A stretch of 64,000 nucleotides of DNA from Mesorhizobium sp. AR07. GTDB taxonomy: Bacteria > Pseudomonadota > Alphaproteobacteria > Rhizobiales > Rhizobiaceae. The stretch covers positions 3,224,001-3,288,000 of the forward strand of contig NZ_CP080525.1 of the NCBI RefSeq assembly GCF_024746815.1. The letters are read 5' to 3'. Positions 51,753 to 59,500 of this stretch are shown piece after piece. Below the pieces are notes generated by a model. It did no database searches, was not told the origin of the DNA, and worked only from the letters and a program-made list of their open reading frames with translations. Within the stretch, counting starts at the first letter, position 1; the number at the start of each line of letters is the position of its first letter. The translations under genes and the position numbers were made by a program.

Positions 51753-51916
51753 GATTTTGTGGACGTCGTCTGTCAGCGTAGTGCAGGTAAACAAGTAACT
51801 TCCCTCCTGATCGCCGCGACAAAGCAGTAACTTTATCTTTCGGTGATAAGTTCGCATTGCGAGAGGTCGCCATCGATCAGATCACCCGCTGTCGGGTGAC
51901 GCGGCCAAGCGGCTGG

Positions 51917-52458
51917 CTAGTCATCGACGCGTAAGGCAACTGGGGGCAATTTAAAGGCGGCGACAATCCACCCAATGCCATGCAATATTAAGTCTATTCC
52001 TAGGAACGTACCAATTACCCAAAGGCCCGATTCCGGCCAACCAACGAGAATCAAGACCCCGGCGACAAACCCAAACAAACCCGATATAAAAACCATCCAT
52101 ATACCGGTGGCTACCTGACGAATACAAAGGATCGCTCTTGCCGCTCCCGACACCATTAGCCGATAATTCGGGTGAGTATCAACGCACCAACCGCAGGCTG
52201 ACTAACCAATAGGTATCCAAAAACGATGTAAAGCAATGTATGCCATATGAACCCACGCCACCCTTCTGCCCAAATCGAATATAATATTTCAAAGACACCA
52301 GAGACAATTATACAAATACCGATAATTACAGCACTTATTACAGTTGCGAGTACGACGTCGCCGAGTACAATAAAACCACCAAAGACCAATACAAGCCCCA
52401 ATATCAATGCGCTCAAAAAAGGTCTCTTGGATACTGTAGATACGTTCTGCTGGGTCAC
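51917..52458 (-). pseudogene. HdeD-family membrane protein split by a frameshift
   Basis: The upstream part (52458 to 52156) encodes four helices (ALILGLVLVFGGFIVLGDVV, VISAVIIGICIIVSGVFEIL, FIWHTLLYIVFGYLLV). The downstream part (52156 to 51917) encodes the last two with the HdeD hallmark GWPESGLWVIGTFLGIDLILHGIGWI. The two parts meet at TAATG. Adding one base would read through as GYMVSGAARAI, as expected for the family (about 180 residues). It is either a pseudogene, a recoded gene or two coupled half-proteins. Lower GC than neighbours. Confidence 0.7.
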
Positions 52459-52828
52459 ATTTTCCTCGCAGTCCCCGATCGGCTTTCCGCTCCTTGTCTA
52501 TTCTTGGCATCGAGCCGTATAGATCGTGCCGTCTCAACGCTAGAAACGACAGTAGCGTGAGTTTGGTGGCGTCGATGCGCTTCCGCTACTGCTCCGAGAA
52601 GGGCCCCAGCGCCAGCTCCGATCACTGTGCTTCGCGTGCCAGGTCCAATTGCGTCGGCAAAAAGCACGCAACCATGGTTTTCCGATTTTTCATTTCCATA
52701 TCTGCTATGCAGGTCGGTTATCGTATTCCACTCAATGCTTGGCGACATCACTCCCGCACTCGAAAGAATGAAATCGACTTCCAGAACCTTGAGGTCATCC
52801 ACGTGGATAAGGACCAACGTACTGCCGC
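52459..52828. other. Stretch without a convincing gene
   Basis: A reverse frame here (to 52817) contains a short glycine-rich helix (TVIGAGAGALLGAVAEAHRRH) but no recognisable domain, and a forward frame covers the same bases. Nothing can be called with confidence. Base composition is mixed and lower in GC than the flanking operons. Confidence 0.4.
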
Positions 52829-53161
52829 ATGCTATCCCTTGTGCGTAGACGTCGTATCATACTGAATCTGAAGTTGTCACCAGCCATCATTACCGCCATC
52901 TGCCTTCTGGCGGCGCCCGTCGCCTACGCAGCGGACATCAAATTGTCCGTCAGCGCCTTCTATCGGGAGCGGATAGCGCTCCCTCCAGATGCGGCGCTGC
53001 ATGTCGAACTCATAGATATGGCGGAGCCCGAAGCAGTGCTTGGCACGGCGACAGTGGCGCCGTCGGGACAAGTGCCGAGCCGCAGCAGCGAAGCCGGAAC
53101 TGGTAGTTCGATGAGTGTGGGGAAAGGCGGTAGCGCTCTCCCGCTACAATTTTGTCAATAA
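52829..53161 (+). CDS. YbaY-like exported protein, truncated
   Basis: A 110-residue frame with a signal peptide (LSPAIITAICLLAAPVAYAAD, about 16-36). KLSVSAFYRERIALPPDAALHVELIDMAEPEAVLGTATV resembles the start of YbaY/YscW-type periplasmic proteins. After SGQVP the similarity ends; the expected second half is missing and the last 30 residues are low-complexity. Probably a 3'-truncated relic. No other gene is close. Confidence 0.45.
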   Translation: MLSLVRRRRIILNLKLSPAIITAICLLAAPVAYAADIKLSVSAFYRERIALPPDAALHVELIDMAEPEAVLGTATVAPSGQVPSRSSEAGTGSSMSVGKGGSALPLQFCQ

Positions 53162-54140
53162 GATCAATAGGTTACGAGAAAACCGCTACCGTCGGCCATA
53201 CTGAGTGCTCTCGTGATGTCGACAAGCGGCTTCAATCGGCCATGCGTGCCGTCATTGGAAATGGCTTACGAGACCTTCCCCCGCGTGGCTGGAAAAGCCC
53301 CTGGGTGTTTCTCTGCCGTCCATGACGGCTACCTCAGCCTGCCCCGAGCCCGATTTCTTTCTGAAAGGCGTGATCATCTCGAAGCATGTCGCTAACCTCG
53401 ATATAGGCCATCTCCATGAAATAGTTTAGCAATTTTTGATTTGAGCCGTAGGCCATCGGCAGCAGTTCGCGTAATGCCGATCGGACGTATTCGGCATTTG
53501 CCCGTTCGGACGGTTTGAGCAGGCTACGCGACCACCGCCTCTCGCGCTTCCAGCCATCTGTCGGGGGGCGTTTCGGCTCCCACCGACTTCCAGCCTCGGG
53601 AGTCGAGCGTTGTGTAGTCAGGATGATGCCGGCGCTCGCTCCGGGCACGTGGGCGGGAGCGGCATGGCGGCTGCGCTTATAGAGGCTGATCGAACACCAT
53701 TCTGCTCTCCTGCATTTCGGCCGAAAACCGGCTCCCGGCATCCGCGGATTAGCGGCGGTCCTGCGGCGGCAACGACGCCGCATCACCAGAATCTCCTGAG
53801 GGCCAGCCAATCTCTATCCACTTTCCGACACGACGGAGTGGCTGTCGGATAGCGATGAAGCTGTGATGCGTTTCGTCGCCTTCTTCCTGCGGATCATGGT
53901 GCAGACAGTGCCGGCATGGTCACGGGACCACCTGTCCCCATGCCTGTGACGATTATCGCGAAGCGCGCGACCGAAATTCAAGATTCGATCGCTGCCAGGC
54001 AGATCCTCCCACCCGCCGCTTCAACGTCGGCAGGATCGCAGGCGATCCGCCATCGTCCTTCCTTCGAAGAAAGGTTGCAAAATTGTAACTTGAAGAAAAA
54101 CGTAGCACTGAATTACGAGATATCGAAAACAGGTCGTTCG
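53162..54140. other. Gene-poor decayed stretch
   Basis: No intact gene is supported. On the reverse strand at about 53360-53520 one frame reads NAEYVRSALRELLPMAYGSN then QKLLNYFMEMAYIEVSDMLR, which looks like the C-terminus of a small helical protein, but its upstream part is Arg-rich and implausible. The remaining frames on both strands are shadows. Probably decayed accessory DNA. Confidence 0.4.
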
Positions 54141-54359
54141 ATGTCCCGAGAATCTAAACCAAAAGAGTTGCATATACCATCCGATTTATTTGGTGTTTAC
54201 GCTACATTGATTCGAGGATCGTGCGACGGCGATTTCAGGTCAAATTTCATCACAAGTTATCTTTACATTGATTGTATGGCGGCGCATTTGAAAGCGGCGC
54301 GCAAAGCATCAGGCTCGCCTTTGTCGTCATTCCCCGAGGACGCCAGAAAGCCGCTCTAG
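54141..54359 (+). CDS. Short unidentified protein in AT-rich DNA
   Basis: A 72-residue frame in a locally AT-rich patch (about 54060-54260), unlike the surroundings. It contains LHIPSDLFGVYATLIRGSCD, faintly like the PSDLLG segment of some nucleotide-binding TIR-like proteins, but it is too short to assign. It could be a fragment of a transferred gene. Low confidence. Confidence 0.3.
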   Translation: MSRESKPKELHIPSDLFGVYATLIRGSCDGDFRSNFITSYLYIDCMAAHLKAARKASGSPLSSFPEDARKPL

Positions 54360-54523
54360 ACTGTGATTTTTCGTGGGATGAGGGCGCTGTCCAACGGGTA
54401 ATTTTCGTCTCGATGGGGAGAGGGGTCGGGCGACCCTTCGCGGAGCATCGAGGAAGCGCCGTACGGATTCAAGGTCTTGTGATAGATCGCTGCCATACAT
54501 CCCCTATGCTAGACTACAGCGAT

Positions 54524-54686
54524 GGACACAGTTGACGGAGAGGCAGCGCAAGAAATAAACGCGCAACCCACGTTTGGGATTCACAGCATATTCCAAAACG
54601 ACGAAGTGCTGGCTTAAGATTACTTCGATTTGACCTCATCCGCGGCGACAGGTTGGACGGCGGCGGACACAGTTAACGGAGAGGCA
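54524..54686 (+). repeat. Direct repeat of a leader/ribosome-site sequence before the BA14K gene
   Basis: Twenty-two bases, GGACACAGTT(G/A)ACGGAGAGGCA, occur at 54524-54545 and 54665-54686 with one difference. The second copy carries the ribosome site for the BA14K gene, whose ATG starts two bases later. The first copy has no start codon behind it. The gap 54360-54664 otherwise holds no gene. Confidence 0.65.
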
Positions 54687-54687
54687 T

Positions 54688-55110
54688 ATGAAGCGCATCA
54701 TCATCGCCGCGCTCATCGCAAGCATGGCAGCACCCACATGGGCAATGCCGGTCGGAGCGCTGAGGCCGTCAGTTTCCGATACGGTTACGAACGTCGATCT
54801 AAGGAGGCCTCCCCGCCATAGACCGGGACACGGAGCACGGCCACCGCACCACAGGCCTCCCCATCATCGGCCCTCCCGTCCCCACCGTCATTACCGTCAT
54901 TCGAGGAACAATAGTGGCGCCGTCGCGGCGGGCGTGATTGGCGGGATGCTGCTCGGCGGTATGGCGGTCTCGGCTGCCCGCCAGCACAATCACAGCGCCT
55001 GGAATAACCATGTGAACTGGTGCTCGCAGCGCTACCGCTCCTATCGGGTTTCGGACAATAGCTGGCAGCCTAACAATGGCCCGCGCCGGCAGTGCATCTC
55101 GCCATTCTGA
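54688..55110 (+). CDS. BA14K-family exported protein
   Basis: A 140-residue secreted or lipoprotein-like protein. Signal peptide 1-19 (IIIAALIASMAAPTWA-M). A His/Pro/Arg-rich linker at about 40-75 is followed by a glycine-rich hydrophobic segment (VAAGVIGGMLLGGMAV). The C-terminal BA14K motif WCSQRYRSYRVSDNSWQPNNGPRRQC is present. BA14K of Brucella is a surface immunoreactive protein with lectin-like properties. GGAGAGG lies 5 bases before the ATG. Confidence 0.82.
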   Translation: MKRIIIAALIASMAAPTWAMPVGALRPSVSDTVTNVDLRRPPRHRPGHGARPPHHRPPHHRPSRPHRHYRHSRNNSGAVAAGVIGGMLLGGMAVSAARQHNHSAWNNHVNWCSQRYRSYRVSDNSWQPNNGPRRQCISPF

Positions 55111-55186
55111 GCGTGCTCCGGGTTCGCTGGTTGCGGCGAACCCGATTGGATTGGTTGCAACGGCTTAGTGCAAGCTGGTACCGGAG

Positions 55187-55282
55187 CACAAACCGACCCA
55201 GGCAAAGGCCGGCGAGGCCATTGGCGTCAGCCAGCCGGAAGCGTCCCGCCTGTTCAAAGGGTATTTCCGAGAAGGTGCATGA
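55187..55282 (+). pseudogene. Fragment of an XRE/HTH_37-type DNA-binding protein
   Basis: The frame HKPTQAKAGEAIGVSQPEAS then RLFKGYFREGA-stop reads as the helix-turn-helix of HigA2/XRE-type antitoxin-like regulators, which have GVSQPxVSRLxxGxFRxFS. No start codon and no N-terminal or C-terminal parts remain. The strand continues directly into a transposase fragment. Confidence 0.55.
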
Positions 55283-55292
55283 ATGAACGGGC

Positions 55293-55403
55293 TTTGCCGA
55301 TCAGTTCACACATGTTCGCACGGATGACATCCCACGGAATGTCTACGCCATATTGGCCGGCAGTCTGGCCAATGCGACGAACTTTGGTCCGAAACGGATG
55401 GCC
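55293..55403 (+). pseudogene. Fragment of a Tn3-family transposase
   Basis: The frame FADQFTHVRTDDIPRNVYAI then LAGSLANATNFGPKRMA matches the conserved DDE_Tnp_Tn3 pattern FTHLR...LLAVVLADATNLGLxRMA. About 37 residues survive. It shows that a Tn3-type element once lay here. Confidence 0.6.
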
Positions 55404-55504
55404 AGATCTGGTGGAATCCCGACCAGATGCGGGATAAGCACCCCGATATGGTACTGGTTCACGGCAAATCACCGAAGGACGCCGAAAAGATCGACTCGCC
55501 CTGA
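55403..55504 (+). pseudogene. Fragment of a DUF2493 (SLOG-type) protein
   Basis: The frame QIWWNPDQMRDKHPDMVLVH then GKSPKDAEKIDSP-stop resembles the DUF2493 core KHPDMVLLHGGSPKGAERIAA. DUF2493 genes are usual cargo of rhizobial plasmids and integrative elements. It joins the Tn3 fragment without a gap and lacks both ends. Confidence 0.55.
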
Positions 55505-55534
55505 GCAATGTCCCGCAGGTCCTCTGGAGAAAAC

Positions 55535-55903
55535 ATGGTTCTCTGTTTCATTACGCTGATGCGCCAGTTCGGGAGGACTATTGTGCTGAGAAACCTGTCA
55601 ATCGCGGCAATTGGCGTCTTAATGATTGCTAGCTTCAAGCATTCCGCGTCTGGCGCGTCGATTGGGGCGGGCAATCCCTATCCCGTCAGCAACTACACAT
55701 GCCAGGACGGCACGCGTCTGGCAGTGCGTCTCCTCGGTGATCGCGCTTCGGTATCCGTCAACGACGCGGCCGAGGTTGATCTGCCCTCAATGGGCCCAGA
55801 GGGAACGATCTATTCGAACGGCCAATGGACGCTCACCATCATACAGGGACGCCTGTCGTGGGGCGTTGGCCGAGCTGTGCCGTCCGCATGCGCCGGCGGT
55901 TGA
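55535..55903 (+). CDS. MliC-like exported protein (lysozyme-inhibitor fold)
   Basis: A 122-residue protein with an N-terminal hydrophobic export segment (LSIAAIGVLMIASF) and a domain PYPVSNYTCQDGTRLAVRLLGDRASVSV, then GTIYSNGQWTLTI. This fits the MliC family, whose members inhibit C-type lysozyme: YxCxxG at the start, beta strands, a final Cys. GGAGAAAAC precedes the ATG. An earlier ATG at 55508 lacks a ribosome site. Similarity is by pattern only. Confidence 0.6.
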   Translation: MVLCFITLMRQFGRTIVLRNLSIAAIGVLMIASFKHSASGASIGAGNPYPVSNYTCQDGTRLAVRLLGDRASVSVNDAAEVDLPSMGPEGTIYSNGQWTLTIIQGRLSWGVGRAVPSACAGG

Positions 55904-56168
55904 GCATCTCATCTCCCTGTAAGGAAAATTGATATGCAAAGACTATTCAGTTCGATCGCGCACTGCATCGCCGGCTGGCGGCGTCATTGGCTCTGTTCTG
56001 TTGCAACGTTTTAACCGCCGGCTTTGTGCCAAGGGATCTTTTTGCTGCGGCCAAATGCAATCGAACCACGAACACCGGCCGAGGCATGGCGGCGACGTGG
56101 GCGTAGTCTTCGGAATTCCGGGTACGCGTAAGCTCCTTGTGCATTCCAAGTCGCCACTCGGGTAAGCG

Positions 56169-56777
56169 CTAGAGAACGATAACGCGGGCGCCGTTGCGTA
56201 CTGTCCCGTAGAGTTCAAAAATGTGCTCGTTCAACATCCGGATGCAACCGGACGATGCGGCTTTGCCAATAGTCCACGGCTCATTGGTCCCATGAATGCG
56301 GTAAAGCGTATCCTGGCCATTGCGATACAGATACAGCGCCCGTGCTCCGAGAGGATTGTTTGGGCCTCCGGGGACGCGCTGCGGTAAGCTCGGATTACGG
56401 CGTCGCATGTTGGCGGTAGGAGTCCAGGTTGGCCATTTGGCTCTTCGTCCGACTATCGCCTCTCCACTCCACCTCTGTCCGTCCCGACCGACTGCAATCC
56501 CAAAGCGGATCGCCCTGCCGGCATCTTCGACATAATACAGGAAGCGCTCTTGCTTATTGATAAGGATTGTTCCGGAAGGTTCCTTGCCCAAATAAGGCAC
56601 CATTTGCCGACGGAACTGCTGGGGAATATGTGCCTTGTCGACGAGAGGAACGTCAAACGGCTTGTCTGGGATCCTCCCGATATACCAACTCTTCTGGGAG
56701 GCTTCCGCGCGACCAAATAGCGCCAGAAATGATACCCCTCCAACAATCACGGATCGTCTGTTTAAAGAATTTACCAA
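56169..56777 (-). CDS. L,D-transpeptidase (YkuD domain)
   Basis: Periplasmic peptidoglycan cross-linking or lipoprotein-anchoring enzyme, 202 residues. An export signal at 1-26 (RRSVIVGGVSFLALFGRAEA, with twin arginine) is followed by the YkuD domain from about residue 66. The catalytic block IHGTNEPWTIGKAASSGCIRM holds the His and the nucleophilic Cys. The length and single domain are typical for small alphaproteobacterial Ldt proteins. Confidence 0.88.
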   Translation of the reverse strand: MVNSLNRRSVIVGGVSFLALFGRAEASQKSWYIGRIPDKPFDVPLVDKAHIPQQFRRQMVPYLGKEPSGTILINKQERFLYYVEDAGRAIRFGIAVGRDGQRWSGEAIVGRRAKWPTWTPTANMRRRNPSLPQRVPGGPNNPLGARALYLYRNGQDTLYRIHGTNEPWTIGKAASSGCIRMLNEHIFELYGTVRNGARVIVL

Positions 56778-56832
56778 ATGAATCTCCTATCCTCGATCAG
56801 GTCACGTCAGCCGAATTCACCAACTACTTGCT

Positions 56833-57903
56833 CTACAGTTGGCGGCCAAGCAGATAGTTGCTGGCCAGAAGGCTGCTTAATGAAGGTCTGTTGTCGCCAG
56901 GCCGCTCAGCCAAGGGCGGATGCTTGATGCCCGGCCAGCCGGCTTCGCGTGCCTCTTTGGGGGAGATTCCAAACTCTCTCCTGAATGTTCGGCTGTACGT
57001 CGAAGGGTCTACAAAGCCCCATTCCTCCGCGATGCTGGAGATCGGGCGTCCGTCCGTGCTGTCACCCAGAACATCCCTTGTCTTCAGCAATCGTTGACGC
57101 CGGATGTAGTGTGACACGCCTCCAGCCGGTTCGAAAATCCGATAAAGGCGGGAGCGTGAGATGCTGAGTTCCTGGCAGAGCCTTTCCGGCGTCAGGTCGC
57201 GATCGGCAAGCCTGGCGGCAATGAGCCTGTTCGCGCGGGCCATGATGACGGCATCGATCGGTTCCTGGGCCTCGAAAAAGTGATCCCGGGATGGGGAGAT
57301 GCACGCGGCGAGCAGGCTGGTGGTCGCTGCCGCAATATACGGAACATCGTTCTCCGTGCGGTTTGGAAGCGAATGATAAAGCAGCAGGATGTAATCCGCG
57401 ACGAACGCCGCCATCTCCTGGCGGATGTCCAGCGTGAAGGGCTGCGAGAACGCGAAGTCTCGCGGAAGGAACAGGCAAATCACGCCATCATCCTCGCCCT
57501 GACCCTGATGCGGCATCGCCAGGCACTGCCAGCGCAAGGGTCCTATCCGGGGCTGCCCGCCGTCTGAAGGGATTGTCTGCGGCACGCATAGAAGCCAATG
57601 ATCGAAGACCGGATTCTTCTTGCTGCTCCAGCGGCGATGATAGCCGGTTCCGGGATATTCGATGCAGGCCAGCACGAGGCCGCCCAGCTGCCACACCCGC
57701 TCGCGCGCGGCGAACGAACCGAACTTGTCTCGAAGCAATTCGATGTCGGCAATGCTGGAGTGCCAGCTTCGATAAAGGTCGAACTGTTCAGCGGGCGGCG
57801 CCGACGAGGTGTCGATGTCGACGACGCATCTCAGAGGCTCTGTGGTTCCAATCTTGGCGCTTGCGCTGATAACTCGTGCCTTGTCCTGCATGAGGCAACT
57901 CAT
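56833..57903 (-). CDS. AraC-family regulator (second of a tandem pair)
   Basis: A 356-residue regulator. N-terminal ligand/dimer domain about 30-220, C-terminal AraC HTH about 235-330 (LTPERLCQELSISRSRLYRIFEPAGGVSHYIRR, then IAEEWGFVDPSTYSRTFRREFG). The ATG at 57903 overlaps the upstream gene's stop (ATGA). It is clearly a paralogue of the neighbour, sharing EPLRC, PPAEQFD and WGF-DPSTYSR-F segments and equal length. Targets unknown. Confidence 0.85.
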   Translation of the reverse strand: MSCLMQDKARVISASAKIGTTEPLRCVVDIDTSSAPPAEQFDLYRSWHSSIADIELLRDKFGSFAARERVWQLGGLVLACIEYPGTGYHRRWSSKKNPVFDHWLLCVPQTIPSDGGQPRIGPLRWQCLAMPHQGQGEDDGVICLFLPRDFAFSQPFTLDIRQEMAAFVADYILLLYHSLPNRTENDVPYIAAATTSLLAACISPSRDHFFEAQEPIDAVIMARANRLIAARLADRDLTPERLCQELSISRSRLYRIFEPAGGVSHYIRRQRLLKTRDVLGDSTDGRPISSIAEEWGFVDPSTYSRTFRREFGISPKEAREAGWPGIKHPPLAERPGDNRPSLSSLLASNYLLGRQL

Positions 57904-58970
57904 CGCTTGGAAGAAAGTGACAACCCCAGGGAATTGTTGATGAGAAGGGTGCCCAGGGTGCCGACACCATCGATCGGCTGATCGATGCTCAGCCAGGTGG
58001 AGTGCTTGACGCCTTGCCATCCGAGTTCGCGCGCCTCCTTGGGAGACACGCCGAACTCCAATTTGAACATCCGGCTATAGGTGGAAGGATCGGCGAAGCC
58101 CCACGCCTCGGCAATGCTGGAGATCGTTCGCCTGTCCGAACTGTTGGCCAGGGCATCGCGTGTCTTGAGCAGTCGCTTGCGGCGCACATAATTGGCCACT
58201 CCGCCCGCCGGCTCGAAAATCCGATAGAGACGCGACCGTGAGATGCCGGCCGCACGGCAGAGCTTGGCGGGCGTCAAATCGGGGTCGGTCAATCTTTCCA
58301 CAATGGTTTTGGCGATACGCGCGGTGGTAACGGCGTCCACGGGTCCTTGCGCGGCTGCGAGATGATCCTTTGAGGGCATCAGTGCCGCGGCGAAGAGATT
58401 GGCGGTCGCCGTGACGATGTGCGGCAGATCTCCTTCCCTCAGATTAGGGAGAGAGCGGTAGAGCAGGATCGCGTAGTGGGCCAGGAAGGTCAACGTCGCG
58501 TCGCTTGCTTCGATTTTTGACGAGCGGGTCGCCGGCCACGTGCGCGGCAGAAAGAGCCTGATGAACAGGTCATCATGGGTCACCGCGACATCGGGCAGTG
58601 CCAGGCACCTCAGGCGAGGCTTTCCAAGGGCCATCTTGCCGCCACGGGATCGTGAAAACGGCACGGACAGGACCCAATGATCCAGCAGCGGCCGCTTCCG
58701 ATGCTCCCATCGAATGTCGTAGCCGAAACCGGGAAACTTGATTGTGCCGAGTGCCAGATCCCCCAATTGCCATACCTGATGACGGGCCGGGAACAGGGAC
58801 TGTTCGGCACGAAGAAGCTGCATTTCGGCAACCCCGGCGTACCAGGTCCGGAAGAAATCGAACTGTTCGGCGGGAGGCACCGACGAGGTGTTCTGGTCGA
58901 TCGCGCATCTCAGAGGCTCATCAGCATAGGGATCGGTGGGAATGCCGGCTGCACTTACTCTTGCGTCCAT
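57900..58970 (-). CDS. AraC-family regulator (first of a tandem pair)
   Basis: A 356-residue regulator with the same architecture as the next gene: sensor region with VPPAEQFDFFRTWYAGVAEMQLL at about 30, and HTH LTPAKLCRAAGISRSRLYRIFEPAGGVANYVRRKRLLKTRDAL near 260. The ATG follows AGGAGTCACA. The pair is translationally coupled and arose by tandem duplication; both HTHs are intact, so they may form heterodimers or divide targets. Confidence 0.85.
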   Translation of the reverse strand: MDARVSAAGIPTDPYADEPLRCAIDQNTSSVPPAEQFDFFRTWYAGVAEMQLLRAEQSLFPARHQVWQLGDLALGTIKFPGFGYDIRWEHRKRPLLDHWVLSVPFSRSRGGKMALGKPRLRCLALPDVAVTHDDLFIRLFLPRTWPATRSSKIEASDATLTFLAHYAILLYRSLPNLREGDLPHIVTATANLFAAALMPSKDHLAAAQGPVDAVTTARIAKTIVERLTDPDLTPAKLCRAAGISRSRLYRIFEPAGGVANYVRRKRLLKTRDALANSSDRRTISSIAEAWGFADPSTYSRMFKLEFGVSPKEARELGWQGVKHSTWLSIDQPIDGVGTLGTLLINNSLGLSLSSKR

Positions 58971-59113
58971 TGTGACTCCTGTCCCGCCGTCGCCAGGGGA
59001 GGCCCATGGCGAGCGAGCATAGCTCCCGCAAAGCCGTCGGCCAGGCTTTGAAGCGATTTGTGGGTCTCCAAACGCTCGACGAACTCCAGCAGTTTACTGC
59101 GTATCTTGAACAT
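58955..59113 (-). CDS. Possible small protein upstream of the AraC pair
   Basis: A 52-residue frame starting FKIRSKLLEFVERLETHKSL, overlapping the first AraC start by 16 bp, with a weak GAGA ribosome site. The opposite strand carries a 98-residue frame (59006-59302, with a TPGTPGTPGT run) over the same bases. At most one is real. The AraC overlap favours this one. Confidence 0.3.
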   Translation of the reverse strand: MFKIRSKLLEFVERLETHKSLQSLADGFAGAMLARHGPPLATAGQESQWTQE

Positions 59114-59500
59114 TGCTATCTCACGCCTGGTACGCCGGGAACTCCGGGTACCGCTGCCCACCCGAACCTGCCGAGTGTCGTAGGCGACATGTCGAGCGGC
59201 CAGCTGGTGCGGATGAAGAAGCGTTGCGCCGACGTACTGGGTAACTCGGCCTTCTACGATCGCGACCTGCGTCAGCTCTGCTTGCTGATCGCGCGCCGCT
59301 GAGCGGCGGTTGAGCTCCCGCGAACAGCAGATGGGGCCCGCTTCGACGGGCCGCATTAATGACAAATGCCCGTCATCTCTGGTGCGGAACAGGTCTGTCT
59401 CTTTGTCTTTCGACAGGTAACCATCGTCGGCGGACGTTATATCAGGTAAATCAAAAGTAACTTCAACCAGAAACATCTCAGACAACCTGGTAGCCATAGT
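59114..59500. other. Stretch without a convincing gene
   Basis: Frames on both strands are open, but none shows domain features. The only visible local structure is CGCCGGGAACTCCGGGTACCG around 59130. It contains the upstream region of the AraC pair and the 3' end of the peptidase gene at 59501. Confidence 0.35.

Noticed and set aside
52455..52817. A 120-codon reverse frame with a glycine-rich helix
   Set aside because: Only a short helix is protein-like. Start region and tail look random, so it is described only as part of an unassigned stretch.
54272..54535. An 87-codon forward frame after the AT-rich patch
   Set aside because: No start signal and no recognisable domain. It overlaps the preceding short frame.
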